From positions 1-33,045 of the forward strand of contig JAEEIV010000005.1 of the NCBI GenBank assembly GCA_016281555.1: DNA of 33,045 bases, read 5' to 3'. Below, piece by piece: positions 5,957-14,563 of this stretch. Position 1 is the first letter of the stretch. The number at the start of each line of letters is the position of its first letter. This stretch comes from Lachnospiraceae bacterium. Its GTDB lineage: Bacteria > Bacillota > Clostridia > Lachnospirales > Lachnospiraceae. The notes beneath the pieces were generated by a model. It made no database searches. It had not been told where the DNA came from and worked only from the letters and a program-made list of their open reading frames with translations. The position numbers and the translations under genes are program-made.

Positions 5957-6268
5957 TTAGGCAATCATATGGAAGAATCTCAGTGCCTCTTCGATGGCCG
6001 TCTTCTTCTCTTCCGGGCATCCTGGCCGTCTGCTGTCTTCGGACTTTGGCTTGTTGTAGTTCTCCCGCTCGATGATGCCATGTTCGCGTTTCACGGTGGC
6101 AATGTTCAGACACGTCACGTGAAATCCGTATTTTTCCCGGACCCATTCCTGGATCTGCTTGTAGGTGGCTCCCTGAAGGAACTCGGACATATCCATGCCT
6201 TCCAGATCGAACTCCACGCGCACCCGTTTTATCGATATGTTTTCTTTGGAAAGCCGTGTTACCGTCTC
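5957..6268 (-). repeat. Diverged direct repeat, copy 2: 3' tail of rlmD
   Basis: This is the last ~103 codons of rlmD from GAGACGGTA (6260-6268) to the stop. It is homologous to the recombinase 3' end (727-1035) in the same orientation. In copy 2 the frame is uninterrupted. In the insertion model this is the tail brought in by the element, restoring a functional rlmD. Confidence 0.6.
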
Positions 6269-7615
6269 AACGTGCCCCGTCCATGGGAACATATCGGCCG
6301 GCTGCACTTTGTCCACCCGGTACCCACCGTCCGAAAGGATCCGGAGGTCCCGCGCAAGCGTGGCCGGGTTGCAGGAAACGTAGACGATGCGCTCAGGCGC
6401 GAGCTTCAGCATGGTTTCAAGGCATTGCCGGTCGCAGCCTTCCCGCGGCGGATCAGTGACAATGACGTCGATCTTTTCTTCCGGGTGAGCATCCGCCCAT
6501 GCAGGCAGGACCTCCTCGGCTTTCCCGACGAAGAATTCCGCATTGGCAATGCCGTTCAGGGCGGCGTTTTCCTCGGCGTCCCGGATGGCCTGCGGGACGA
6601 CTTCGACGCCGTAGACTTTTTTCGCATGCTGCGCCAGGAACAGGGAAATCGAGCCGATGCCGGAATAGAGATCCCAGACCGTTTCACGGCCGGTCAGGGC
6701 CGCGAATTCGAGGGCCTTTTCATACAGCCGCCGGGTCATCACGGGATTCACCTGGAAGAAGCTGTTCGGCGAGATCCGGAAGCGGACGTCCCCAATCAGG
6801 TCTTCGATGAACCCATCGCCGAAGACGGTCTTCGTGTTCGGGCTTAAAACGACGTTCCCCGGGGTTCTGTTGACGTTCAGGGAAAGAGACCGGAGGGCAA
6901 GCGATCGCGACTCTATCGTGGCTTTTAAGGCCTCTCCGAGCGCCTCAATGCCGGGAAGCGTCTCGCCGTTCAGCACCAGCGTCACCATCAGTTCCCCGGT
7001 CGAGAATCCTTTCCGGATCATCAGATGGCGGAACAGGCCTTCGCCCGTCGCTTCATTGTAAACGGGAATGCCGTACCGGACAAGGTGCGCTTTCACTGTG
7101 GAAACGATTTCCGAAAACTCCGGCGGAGAAATGAGGCAGTCCGGAGTCTCAATGATGCTATGCGTCCGTCCGGCATAGAAGCCGGCCGTGATCCGCCCTT
7201 CCCGGTCGAGTCCGAACGGCACGATCGCCTTGTTCCGGTAGCGGAACGGGTCCTCCATGCCGAGACAGGGTTCGACCGTGATCGAGGAAAACCCGCCGAT
7301 CCGGCGGAGCGCCTCCCGGACTTTCGCCGTCTTGAAGCGGAGCGCCGCCTCATAATCCAGTTCCTGGAGCTGACAGCCGCCGCAGGGGCGCGCCTTCGGG
7401 CAGCGCGCTTGGATCCGGTCAGGAGAAGGTTCGACGATACGGAGCAGTTTCGCATAACCGTAGGTCTTTTTCATCTTCATGATCCGGCACTCGACGGTGT
7501 CGCCCGGCAACGCATCCTTGACAAAAAGGGCGAAAGTATCGACTTTTCCCACACCTTCGCCCTCTGCCGTCAGATCCGTGATCCGGACGGTCAATTCATC
7601 ATCTTTTTTCAACAT
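5957..7615 (-). CDS. rlmD: 23S rRNA (uracil-5-)-methyltransferase RlmD/RlmCD family
   Basis: A 552-aa SAM-dependent methyltransferase making 5-methyluridine in 23S rRNA. It has an N-terminal TRAM RNA-binding domain (about 1-60) and a 4Fe-4S site from Cys72, Cys78, Cys81 and Cys160. The SAM loop is DLYSGIGSISL (315-325), followed by TDPPREGC, the catalytic Cys415 in YVSCNPATLARD, and the family motif FPWTGHVETV at 443-452. After residue 452 there is an extra ~100-residue tail found in clostridial members and homologous to the recombinase tail at 727-1035. The start at 7615 has GGAG upstream; the alternative TTG at 7636 is weaker. It is the last gene of an operon with the YhaM-like and HtrA-like genes, and the putative mobile element is inserted in its 3' part. 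Confidence 0.93.
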   Translation of the reverse strand: MLKKDDELTVRITDLTAEGEGVGKVDTFALFVKDALPGDTVECRIMKMKKTYGYAKLLRIVEPSPDRIQARCPKARPCGGCQLQELDYEAALRFKTAKVREALRRIGGFSSITVEPCLGMEDPFRYRNKAIVPFGLDREGRITAGFYAGRTHSIIETPDCLISPPEFSEIVSTVKAHLVRYGIPVYNEATGEGLFRHLMIRKGFSTGELMVTLVLNGETLPGIEALGEALKATIESRSLALRSLSLNVNRTPGNVVLSPNTKTVFGDGFIEDLIGDVRFRISPNSFFQVNPVMTRRLYEKALEFAALTGRETVWDLYSGIGSISLFLAQHAKKVYGVEVVPQAIRDAEENAALNGIANAEFFVGKAEEVLPAWADAHPEEKIDVIVTDPPREGCDRQCLETMLKLAPERIVYVSCNPATLARDLRILSDGGYRVDKVQPADMFPWTGHVETVTRLSKENISIKRVRVEFDLEGMDMSEFLQGATYKQIQEWVREKYGFHVTCLNIATVKREHGIIERENYNKPKSEDSRRPGCPEEKKTAIEEALRFFHMIA

Positions 7616-7642
7616 AAGTTTCCGCTCCCGAAACAACCGCCG

Positions 7643-8590
7643 TCAGTTCTCGCTCTTCGACGTTTTGCGGATGTTCGTTCCGATGTATTTGTTCACGCCG
7701 AGGAAGTCATTGGACGTCGTCTTCTCGAATTCCTCGATCATGATCTCCAGTTTCGCATCGGTATCGTCTGCATTGTTCAATGCCAATGCTTCGATGAGAG
7801 ACGGCCGCTTCGGCGAACCGTACTCGAACTCCCCGTGATGCGCGAGGATGCAATGCAGCAATTCCGTCGCCAGTTTTTTCGGAAACCCTTCGATCGTGTC
7901 GATCCGTTCCTTCACCATCTGGTAGCCGATCACGATGTGGCCGAGGAGCTGGCCTTCGTCCGTGTAGTCATTGTCCGGAAAATCCGAGAGTTCCTGCAGT
8001 TTTCCGACGTCGTGGAACATGGCGGCGGCGAGCAGAAGGTCGCGGTTCAGGATCGGATACTGCTTCACGTAGAAGTAGCAGAGTTCCGTCACGCGGAGCG
8101 TGTGCTCGAGAAGGCCGCCGATGAAATTGTGATGCACGGACTTCGCCGCGCTGTGACTCTTGAATGCGGCAATGAACGCCGGATCGTCGACGAAGAACGA
8201 CTCCACCAGCCGCTTCATCTTCGGATGCTCGATCTTGTCCTTCAGGTTCATCAGTTTCGCATACATGTCTTCCACGGACTGATCGGACGCCGGAAGGTAA
8301 TTGACCTCGTCGTACTCGCCCTCCCTCGCGCGGCGGATGCGCCGTACGTTCGCCTGCAAGGCGTTGTTGTACATCAGCACGTCGCCCTCGACGACGATAT
8401 AGTCATTGGCCTCAAAATGCTCGATGGCATTCGTCAGATCCCAGACTTTCGCGTCCAGAACGCCGGTTTTGTCCTGCAGTTTCAGCGAGTAATAATTCCG
8501 GCCGTTCTTCGTCGTGCCGGGCGTCTTCTGCTTGCAGAGGAATACCTGGCTGATGTGGATGCCTTCTCTCATGTCCTGAATAAACAGCAT
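7643..8590 (-). CDS. yhaM: YhaM-like 3'-5' exoribonuclease (OB fold plus HD domain)
   Basis: A 315-aa cytoplasmic protein. The N-terminal OB-fold nucleic-acid-binding domain (about 10-100: GRNYYSLKLQDKTGVLDAKVW, then VVEGDVLMYNN) is followed by an HD metal-dependent phosphohydrolase domain. That domain has SVHHNFIGGLLEHTLRV, the doublet MFHDVGKLQEL, LGHIVIGYQMV and ILAHHGEFEYGSP as metal ligands in the usual order. This architecture and length match Bacillus YhaM, which trims RNA and single-stranded DNA from the 3' end. The C-terminus ends in a charged tail (NIRKTSKSEN). It sits between the HtrA-like gene (26 bases upstream) and rlmD (27 bases downstream), consistent with one transcript. Confidence 0.9.
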   Translation of the reverse strand: MLFIQDMREGIHISQVFLCKQKTPGTTKNGRNYYSLKLQDKTGVLDAKVWDLTNAIEHFEANDYIVVEGDVLMYNNALQANVRRIRRAREGEYDEVNYLPASDQSVEDMYAKLMNLKDKIEHPKMKRLVESFFVDDPAFIAAFKSHSAAKSVHHNFIGGLLEHTLRVTELCYFYVKQYPILNRDLLLAAAMFHDVGKLQELSDFPDNDYTDEGQLLGHIVIGYQMVKERIDTIEGFPKKLATELLHCILAHHGEFEYGSPKRPSLIEALALNNADDTDAKLEIMIEEFEKTTSNDFLGVNKYIGTNIRKTSKSEN

Positions 8591-8616
8591 TTCGTTCGTT
8601 CTCCGTTCTGTTTAGG

Positions 8617-9894
8617 TTATCTTTCGCCGAGTTCGGCGGAAAGGTTGATGATTTCTTCCGTTCCGTTATTCATTCTGCCGACACGGATCTCCACGGTCTC
8701 TCCCGGCGCCACGGTCTCCAGAAATTCCTGCAGCCCGCGGTTCGAGATCATCGTCCGCATATTGACGAAAATGATCCGGTCGCCCGCCTGGACGCCGGCG
8801 AAATACGCAGGGCTGTCGACCGACACGTCCTGCACGTAAAGCCCGGCCTTCCGGTCCGTTCCGAGCACGTCGTCCGCCGAGACGGTCCGGCAGAACACGC
8901 CGAGATACGGCACTTTCTCACCGGAAAGGAGCTTGTTCATGACGAATTTCAATGAGCTGATGCCTGCCGCCACGGCCGTCCGTTCTTCGCCGGCGCTCCG
9001 GTCGGACATCCACCCGACCACGTCGCCGTTTTCATTGATCAGGATGCCGAGACTGCCCGGCGTGCGGGACATATTCGTATACAGCAGCTGCTGATAGCCG
9101 TCCGTCAATGCTTCCTCCGCGGAAATGTAGGTCAGACGGCCTTCGTCCGCCGCCACATACCGTCCGTAGAGCGAGCCGATGAGGAAGACGCGGTTGCCGC
9201 GATTCAAATAAGAGGAACTGCCCACCGGAAGGATCCGGACAGGGTTTTTCAAAAGGTCCTTGCCGATCTTCAGCACCGCGATCCCGGTATTCTCATCCAC
9301 CCCGTACGGCTCCATCGCGAGCACTTCGCGGCCGAGCGTCACGTGATACATCGACCCTTCGGTGTACTCCCGGCCGTCCGTGATCAGAAAGACCGCTTCA
9401 TCATTTTCGGCAATGAACGCGCCGAACAGCTCGATCCGGTTCGTCTGGGGTTCATTGAACCAGTCTTCCGCCGCAGGCTGCACCAGCGTCACGGGTGCGA
9501 TCCCGGCTTCGACGCTCTTGAAGATGCTGTCGAGCGTGACGGGTTCCGGTTCGGTTTCGGAAGGCAGGGCTTCGGAAGGCGCATCCGCTTCTTCCGTGCT
9601 GGGTTCCGCTTCCGTCGGCGCTTCTTCCGTTGGTTCCGTCGGAGTCAGGATGTCGCCGCCCTCCGAGGGCTCCTGATCGCCGCGCGGCAGGATGATGATC
9701 TGCGATTCGGTCGGAGCCGTTTCCCTGCCGAAGAGGTCGCGGCTTAAGTTGAAGGCCACGCCGGCCACCACGCCGAAGATCGCCGCTGCGGCAATGACGC
9801 CGAGTACCGTGAACAGGATTTTTTTCACGTTCTTTTTCGGAACGATCCGTTCCCGAATGAACGAGCGTTCCTTTTTGTCTTCGTTCCTGTCCAT
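8617..9894 (-). CDS. Membrane-bound HtrA-like pseudoprotease with PDZ domain
   Basis: A 425-aa protein with a basic N-terminus, one membrane helix (about 25-49), and a Glu/Pro/Thr-rich linker (about 60-118). A trypsin-like domain (about 125-320) and a PDZ domain (about 328-420: KAGLYVQDVSVDSPAYFAG, AGDRIIFVN) follow. The layout is that of the DegP/HtrA family facing outward. The catalytic triad is broken. The His position in the TNNH-type motif is Arg175 (ITDGREY), the Asp position in the TDLAVLKI-type motif is Gly204 (NTGIAVLKI), and only Ser281 (TPGSLGILIN) remains in a changed GNSGGP motif. It is therefore probably a binding or scaffold protein, not a protease. A good promoter lies upstream, and it is first in the operon with yhaM and rlmD. 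Confidence 0.85.
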   Translation of the reverse strand: MDRNEDKKERSFIRERIVPKKNVKKILFTVLGVIAAAAIFGVVAGVAFNLSRDLFGRETAPTESQIIILPRGDQEPSEGGDILTPTEPTEEAPTEAEPSTEEADAPSEALPSETEPEPVTLDSIFKSVEAGIAPVTLVQPAAEDWFNEPQTNRIELFGAFIAENDEAVFLITDGREYTEGSMYHVTLGREVLAMEPYGVDENTGIAVLKIGKDLLKNPVRILPVGSSSYLNRGNRVFLIGSLYGRYVAADEGRLTYISAEEALTDGYQQLLYTNMSRTPGSLGILINENGDVVGWMSDRSAGEERTAVAAGISSLKFVMNKLLSGEKVPYLGVFCRTVSADDVLGTDRKAGLYVQDVSVDSPAYFAGVQAGDRIIFVNMRTMISNRGLQEFLETVAPGETVEIRVGRMNNGTEEIINLSAELGER

Positions 9895-9951
9895 GTTCCG
9901 GTGCCGGCTCCTTTCTGCGGTCCTTGCCCGACCGCCGATTTCACTGCCTAC

Positions 9952-9980
9952 ATCATATCACACCTTCCGAAAAGTTTCAA
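9952..9980 (-). promoter_or_regulatory. Promoter for the HtrA-like/yhaM/rlmD operon
   Basis: On the minus strand TTGAAA (9975-9980) and TATGAT (9952-9957) are separated by 17 bases. Both boxes are close to consensus. The start codon of the HtrA-like gene is 57 bases downstream, with AAAGGAG in between. Confidence 0.65.
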
Positions 9981-10031
9981 CGGAAGCTTCCGGCACATAA
10001 ATGGTTTGAAAAGAATTTTTACATAAGAGAA

Positions 10032-10067
10032 CCTTGGGACTCCATCCGCAAGGAGGGTGTCCCAAGG
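10032..10067 (-). terminator. Intrinsic terminator after tpiA
   Basis: CCTTGGGAC and GTCCCAAGG form a perfect 9-bp stem, extended inward by CTCC/GGAG pairing. On the minus strand TTCTCTTATG follows, a moderate T-rich run. It lies 33 bases after the tpiA stop and closes the gap-pgk-tpiA cluster. Confidence 0.65.
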
Positions 10068-10099
10068 TCACTTCCTTTACCGACTGATTCAGGCGGTAC

Positions 10100-10843
10100 T
10101 TATGCAGTTGCAACCGTGCCGAAATCCGCTTTCAGCGACGCGCCGCCGACCAGGCCGCCGTCGATGTCCGGCTCAGCGAACAGTTCCGCCGCGTTCTTCG
10201 CATTGACGGAGCCGCCGTACTGGATGCGGATCGCATTGGCCGTCTTCCGGTCGTAGAGTTCCTGAATGAGGAGACGGATGGCCTTGCAGACTTCTTCCGC
10301 CTGCGCGGTCGTCGCGGTCTTTCCGGTGCCGATCGCCCAGATCGGCTCATAGGCAATGACCATGCCCTTCGCCTGCTCTGCACTGACGCCCTGCAATGCG
10401 ATCTTTAACTGCATCCGGATCCAGTCGATCGTGATGCCCTGTTCTCTCTGCTCGAGAGACTCGCCGCAGCAAAGGATCGGGGTCAGACCCTTCTCCAGCG
10501 CCTTCAGGACTTTCTTATTAATGTCCGCATCGGTTTCCTTGAAATACTCTCTCCGCTCGGAATGGCCGAGGATCACGTATTTCGCACCGGCATCGAGCAG
10601 CATGTCCGCCGAGGTCTCGCCCGTGAAGGCACCCTTGTCCTCGAAGTAGATGTTCTCGCCGCCGACCTTGATGCCGGAGCCCTTGACCGCCTTCACGACC
10701 GTCGTCACGTCAACGGCCGGAACGCAGAACACGACTTCGTTCTTCGTGCCCTTGATGAGCGGAACGAGCGTCTCGCACAGCGCCTTCGCTTCCGTCGGCG
10801 TCATGTTCATTTTCCAGTTGCCTGCAATGATCTTCTTTCTCAT
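10100..10843 (-). CDS. tpiA: Triosephosphate isomerase
   Basis: A 247-aa TIM-barrel enzyme interconverting dihydroxyacetone phosphate and glyceraldehyde 3-phosphate in glycolysis. All signatures are present: AGNWKMN with Asn9 and Lys11, the electrophile His94 in ILGHSERRE, catalytic Glu166 in [17 protein letters not shown], and the phosphate-binding YGGSV and GGLVGGASL near the end. The start at 10843 is preferred because GAGG lies six bases upstream. The GTG at 10855 would add four residues and overlap pgk. It starts eight bases after the pgk stop, so the two are one operon. Confidence 0.97.
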   Translation of the reverse strand: MRKKIIAGNWKMNMTPTEAKALCETLVPLIKGTKNEVVFCVPAVDVTTVVKAVKGSGIKVGGENIYFEDKGAFTGETSADMLLDAGAKYVILGHSERREYFKETDADINKKVLKALEKGLTPILCCGESLEQREQGITIDWIRMQLKIALQGVSAEQAKGMVIAYEPIWAIGTGKTATTAQAEEVCKAIRLLIQELYDRKTANAIRIQYGGSVNAKNAAELFAEPDIDGGLVGGASLKADFGTVATA

Positions 10844-10851
10844 ATGCGACC

Positions 10852-12072
10852 TCACTTGTCATCCGCCGCCGTCACGCCCGGAAGTTCCTTGCCTTCGAGA
10901 TACTCTAAGGAAGCGCCGCCGCCGGTCGAAATGTGTGACATCTTGTCCGCATATCCGAGTTTGTTCACTGCCGCCGCAGAATCGCCGCCGCCGATGACCG
11001 TGATCGCATCGGTTTCCGCAAGCGCCTTCGCGACTGCTTCGGTACCGGCTGCCAGGATCGGATTCTCGAACACGCCCATCGGTCCGTTCCAGACGACCGT
11101 CTTCGCATCCGCGACCGCCTTCGCGAACAGTTCTCTCGTCTTCGGTCCGATGTCGAGGCCCATCAGATCATCCGGGATCGCGTTCGAATCCACGACACAG
11201 GTCTCGATCTCCGCGTCGATCGGATCCGGGAAGTTCTTCGCGACGACCGTATCGACCGGAAGCAGCAGGGTCTTGCCGAGCTTCTCAGCCTTTTCAAGCA
11301 TTTCCTTGCAATAATCGATCTTCTCGTCGTCGACGAGCGAATGACCGATGCCGTAGCCCTTCGCCTTTAAGAAGGTGAACGCCATGCCGCCGCCGATGAT
11401 GAGCGTGTCGCACTTCTCGAGGAGGTTCGAGATGACGTTCAGCTTGTCCGCGACTTTCGCGCCGCCTAAGATCGCGACGAACGGACGCACCGGGTTCTCG
11501 ACCGCATTGCCGAGGAATTCGATTTCTTTATTCATCAGGTAACCGACCGCATTCTCGCCGCCCTTCGCGCGGATGAACTCCGTCACGCCTGCGACGGAAG
11601 CATGTGCGCGGTGCGCCGAACCGAAGGCGTCGCAGACGTAATCGTCTGCAAGATCCGCCAGTTCCTTCGAGAACGCTTCGCCGTTCTTCGTCTCTTCCGA
11701 GCCGCGGAACCGCGTATTCTGAAGGAGCACGACGTCGCCGTTTTCCATGGCTTCGACAGCTTTCGTCGCCGCGTCACCCGTGACGTTATAATCGGAAACG
11801 AAGGTCACTTCCTTGCCGAGCTTTTCGCTGAGCCGCTTCGCGACCGGCGCCAATGACTCGCCTTCGTTGGGGCCGTTCTTCACTTTACCGAGGTGCGAGC
11901 AAAGGATGACTTTCGCGCCTTCCGCGATCAGCTTTTCGATCGTCGGCAATGCGGCAACGATCCGGGTCTCGTCCGTGATACGGCCTTCCTTCAGCGGCAC
12001 GTTGAAATCGCAGCGGACCAGTACGCGCTTGCCGGCCAGATTCTTCAGATCATCAACAGATTTCTTTAACAT
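10852..12072 (-). CDS. pgk: Phosphoglycerate kinase
   Basis: A 406-aa, full-length, two-domain kinase making ATP from 1,3-bisphosphoglycerate. The N-terminal substrate domain carries [31 protein letters not shown] and LLQNTRF. The C-terminal nucleotide domain carries [18 protein letters not shown]-type [22 protein letters not shown] and [11 protein letters not shown]. The ATG has AAGGA upstream. A strong hairpin separates it from gap (12095-12120), which may lower pgk expression relative to gap. Confidence 0.97.
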   Translation of the reverse strand: MLKKSVDDLKNLAGKRVLVRCDFNVPLKEGRITDETRIVAALPTIEKLIAEGAKVILCSHLGKVKNGPNEGESLAPVAKRLSEKLGKEVTFVSDYNVTGDAATKAVEAMENGDVVLLQNTRFRGSEETKNGEAFSKELADLADDYVCDAFGSAHRAHASVAGVTEFIRAKGGENAVGYLMNKEIEFLGNAVENPVRPFVAILGGAKVADKLNVISNLLEKCDTLIIGGGMAFTFLKAKGYGIGHSLVDDEKIDYCKEMLEKAEKLGKTLLLPVDTVVAKNFPDPIDAEIETCVVDSNAIPDDLMGLDIGPKTRELFAKAVADAKTVVWNGPMGVFENPILAAGTEAVAKALAETDAITVIGGGDSAAAVNKLGYADKMSHISTGGGASLEYLEGKELPGVTAADDK

Positions 12073-12094
12073 GTTATCGTCCTTTCTTGAAAAG

Positions 12095-12120
12095 GGGCCC
12101 GGTCCAGACGGACCGGACCC
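12095..12120 (-). terminator. GC-rich hairpin between gap and pgk
   Basis: GGGTCCGGTCC and GGACCGGGCCC form an 11-bp stem with a single non-Watson-Crick position and a 4-base loop. On the minus strand CCTTTTCAAG follows, a short T-run. It probably acts as a partial terminator or mRNA-stabilising structure between gap and pgk-tpiA. Confidence 0.5.
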
Positions 12121-12151
12121 TGTTGGGTGTGTATTTGCTTTCCCGCGGGAA

Positions 12152-13189
12152 TCAACCTAACTCAGCGAAATACTTGATCGTTCTCACCATCTGGCTGGTG
12201 TAGGAGTTCTCGTTGTCGTACCAGGAAACGACCTGGACTTCATAGAGATCGTCCGCGATCTTCGCAACCATGGTCTGCGTCGCATCGAAGAGGGAACCGA
12301 ACTTCATTCCGATGACGTCGGAGGAAACGATCGGATCTTCACAGTAACCGAAGGACTCGGAAGCCTGAGCTTTCATCGCGGCATTGATGCCTTCCTTCGT
12401 GACGTTCTCGCCCTTCACGACAGCCGTAAGGATCGTGGTGGAGCCGGTCGGGACCGGAACACGCTGAGCGGAACCGATGAGCTTGCCGTTCAGTTCGGGG
12501 ATGACGAGACCGATCGCCTTCGCAGCGCCCGTGGAGTTCGGGACGATGTTCGCGGCGCCGGCACGTGCACGGCGAAGGTCACCCTTGCGGTGCGGGCCGT
12601 CCAGAATCATCTGGTCGCCGGTGTAGGCGTGGATCGTGCTCATGATGCCGGACTGGATCGGAGCATAGTCGTTCAATGCTTTCGCCATCGGAGCGAGGCA
12701 GTTCGTGGTGCAGCTCGCTGCGGAAATGATCTGATCGTTCGCAGTCAGGGTCTTCTCGTTCACGGCGAAGACGATGGTCGGAAGGTCATTGCCCGCCGGA
12801 GCGGAAATGACGACTTTCTTCGCGCCTGCGGTGATGTGCGCCATGGACTTTTCTTTCGAGGTATAGAAGCCGGTGCACTCCAGAACGACGTCAACGCCGA
12901 GCTCGCCCCACGGAAGTTCCGCAGCGTTCGCTTTCGCATAGATCGTCAGGGTCTTTCCGTCGACCGTGATGGTGCCTGCTTCGTCATCCGCGGAAACCGT
13001 ATGAAGGTTCTCGCCGATCTTTCCGCAGTATCCGCCCTGAGCGGTGTCATACTTTAAAAGATGCGCCAGCATGGAAGGCTTCGTCAGGTCATTGATGGCC
13101 ACGATTTCATATCCTTCTGCCCCAAACATCTGCCGGAACGCAAGGCGTCCGATACGTCCGAATCCGTTAATTGCGACTTTAACAGCCAT
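12152..13189 (-). CDS. gap: Glyceraldehyde-3-phosphate dehydrogenase, NAD-type
   Basis: A 345-aa glycolytic enzyme oxidising glyceraldehyde 3-phosphate to 1,3-bisphosphoglycerate. The Rossmann motif is [13 protein letters not shown]. Asp34 in AINDLT favours NAD over NADP. The nucleophile is Cys160 in [12 protein letters not shown], His187 is in [12 protein letters not shown], and [13 protein letters not shown] lies near the end. GGAGG is eight bases before the ATG. It has its own promoter with a palindromic spacer and a Rex-like site further upstream. It is followed by a hairpin, then pgk and tpiA. Confidence 0.97.
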   Translation of the reverse strand: MAVKVAINGFGRIGRLAFRQMFGAEGYEIVAINDLTKPSMLAHLLKYDTAQGGYCGKIGENLHTVSADDEAGTITVDGKTLTIYAKANAAELPWGELGVDVVLECTGFYTSKEKSMAHITAGAKKVVISAPAGNDLPTIVFAVNEKTLTANDQIISAASCTTNCLAPMAKALNDYAPIQSGIMSTIHAYTGDQMILDGPHRKGDLRRARAGAANIVPNSTGAAKAIGLVIPELNGKLIGSAQRVPVPTGSTTILTAVVKGENVTKEGINAAMKAQASESFGYCEDPIVSSDVIGMKFGSLFDATQTMVAKIADDLYEVQVVSWYDNENSYTSQMVRTIKYFAELG

Positions 13190-13249
13190 ATTTTTGTCCT
13201 CCGTAAAGTTTTTTAGGCAGTATTGCTTTTCACAATCCCGTTTGGGTTA

Positions 13250-13278
13250 ATAATACCCGATTTTCCGCGGAAAATCAA
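13250..13278 (-). promoter_or_regulatory. gap promoter with 18-bp perfect palindrome in the spacer
   Basis: On the minus strand TTGATT (13273-13278) and TATTAT (13250-13255) are 17 bases apart. GATTTTCCGCGGAAAATC (13259-13276) is a perfect 18-bp palindrome. It overlaps the -35 box and fills the spacer, the classic position for a repressor operator. No regulator gene is adjacent. Confidence 0.6.
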
Positions 13279-13314
13279 GGAAAAAGTGTGAGAAAACAGG
13301 CGATTTTGCAAAAT

Positions 13315-13332
13315 TTGATAAAATTTTCACAA
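13315..13332. promoter_or_regulatory. Rex-like operator upstream of gap promoter
   Basis: TTGATAAAATTTTCACAA resembles the redox-repressor Rex site of Gram-positives (TTGTGAA-W4-TTCACAA), with one half perfect and two changes in the other. It lies about 37 bases upstream of the gap -35 box, not over it. NADH-responsive control of gap would fit the gene, but the match is imperfect. Confidence 0.35.
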
Positions 13333-13381
13333 ATAGACTGCCGCATTATTGCAATCTGCTCAAAACAGCCTGCCGAACCGC

Positions 13382-14401
13382 TTACTTTTCCTCTCCGCAT
13401 GCCTTGAGAAGTATCTTGTGAAGCCGTATCTCATAATCCGGCGTACAGGGAAGCGGCGTGCCGTTCTGCACGCTCGAGAAGAACGCACGAAGCATGTTCT
13501 TGTACCGGTGGTATTCTTCCGTCGTCTGCATTTCCCCGCTCGCTCTCCACGCCGTGTCGGTCGTGAGATGGTAATCCGTCTTCAGGAGATCCCCGTCGGC
13601 GCCCGGCTCGTCCGAAGAACGGTATTCCGTGGGCGTCAGCTCAAACGTGCCGTTCTCGCAGACGATGAGCACGTTCCTCCGCTGATAACCGCCCCGCTCC
13701 GTCGCGCTCGTCCGGGCAAAGGACGTGCCCTTCGGATAGCGGAACGCCGCGAACGCATTGTCAAAGGACTCCACGTCGTCCAACCCGCTTTTCGCATTCA
13801 GCGGGATCACTTCGAGCGGTTCGCCCTGCAGCCGGTAAATGAGGTCCACGAGATGGCAGCCGAGGAAATACATCATGCCGCCCGGGTAATTCGCGAGCCA
13901 GTTCCGCTTCCAGGGTTTGTGATAGCAGCTCATCTCCGCATTAACGTACAGAATGTCGCCGAACTCGCTGGCTTTGCACCGTTCTTCAAATTCGCGAAGG
14001 GCAGGGTTGAAACGGTACATGTATCCGAGGGAAAGCGGCAGGCCCTTTGCCTTCGCCGTATCGCACATCTCCTCGAATTCCGCCTGATTGATGCCGCCCG
14101 GCTTGTCCATGTGCACCGGGAAGCCCGCATCCAAGGCCATCTTCGCGTATTTCGTCAACACCGAGTCGACCGTCTCCACCGTGATCGCGTCAATACTCTT
14201 GTCCGCAAGGATCTCCTCCAGCGTCAGCACCGGTTTTCCGTGGTATTCTTCGGTCCGGTCCGTAAGGAAGCCGGGCACGTCGTCTTCCGTCGTGCAGTAT
14301 CCCACGAGTTCCACTTCATCGCTCATCTCCCACATGGCATTGAAAATGCCGCTGGCGTGGTCGTGTCCGATCCCGATCTGTGCTACCCGGATTTTTTTCA
14401 T
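13382..14401 (-). CDS. Gfo/Idh/MocA-family NAD(P)-dependent oxidoreductase
   Basis: A 339-aa cytoplasmic sugar- or polyol-type dehydrogenase. The N-terminal Rossmann domain starts MKKIRVAQIGIGHDHASGIF, with the acidic or polar cofactor loop VGYCTTED, ITVETVDSVLTKYAKMALDAG and the family motif VHMDKPGGINQ. The C-terminal alpha/beta domain has GYMYRFNPALREF, then GGMMYFLGCHLVDLIYRL, which places the usual His in HLVD. The start at 14401 is set by GGGAGG eight bases upstream. Substrate cannot be read from sequence, and no sugar genes flank it. It is transcribed alone, divergent from the MATE gene. Confidence 0.9.
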   Translation of the reverse strand: MKKIRVAQIGIGHDHASGIFNAMWEMSDEVELVGYCTTEDDVPGFLTDRTEEYHGKPVLTLEEILADKSIDAITVETVDSVLTKYAKMALDAGFPVHMDKPGGINQAEFEEMCDTAKAKGLPLSLGYMYRFNPALREFEERCKASEFGDILYVNAEMSCYHKPWKRNWLANYPGGMMYFLGCHLVDLIYRLQGEPLEVIPLNAKSGLDDVESFDNAFAAFRYPKGTSFARTSATERGGYQRRNVLIVCENGTFELTPTEYRSSDEPGADGDLLKTDYHLTTDTAWRASGEMQTTEEYHRYKNMLRAFFSSVQNGTPLPCTPDYEIRLHKILLKACGEEK

Positions 14402-14510
14402 CGTCATTGCCTCCCGATGTGCGTATTTTATGGGGGTTGTCCCCGTTTCCTTCCCTCCTGAATTGTATCTGTAACGCCCGGAAAAGTCAATCATCTCTTG
14501 CCCTCAGCAC

Positions 14511-14539
14511 TTGAATTCACTATGCCGCTATGCTATATT
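14511..14539 (+). promoter_or_regulatory. Promoter for MATE-hydrolase operon
   Basis: TTGAAT (14511-14516) and TATATT (14534-14539) with a 17-base spacer lie 24 bases before the start codon. AAGGGGG is in between. Confidence 0.6.
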
Positions 14540-14563
14540 GAACGTAAGGAAGGGGGTCTCGTC

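Larger units (their letters stand above)
1027..6268. mobile_element. Putative 5.2-kb element integrated in the 3' part of rlmD
   Basis: Both proposed ends are the identical 9-mer TACCGTCTC (1027-1035 and 6260-6268, plus strand). Each is followed in the gene direction by a homologous rlmD-type tail. Between them lie a serine recombinase, an HTH protein, a leader/small RNA, a decayed ORF, and a secreted peptidase with a partner, all more AT-rich than the flanks. rumA (rlmD) is a known integration site for integrative elements in streptococci, which makes the location plausible. Seen: the repeat, the gene content and the composition change. Inferred: that the 9-mer is the crossover core and that the two tails were exchanged on integration. 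No conjugation or replication genes are visible, so this would be a small mobilisable or decayed element. Confidence 0.45.

Noticed and set aside
7025-8839. 604-codon open frame on the plus strand
   Set aside because: It is antisense to rlmD, the YhaM-like and the HtrA-like genes, which have clear family motifs. Its composition (Arg, His, Asp, Val) is that of a GC-rich shadow frame. The same applies to plus-strand frames at 24651-25784, 30040-31728 and 13349-14461.
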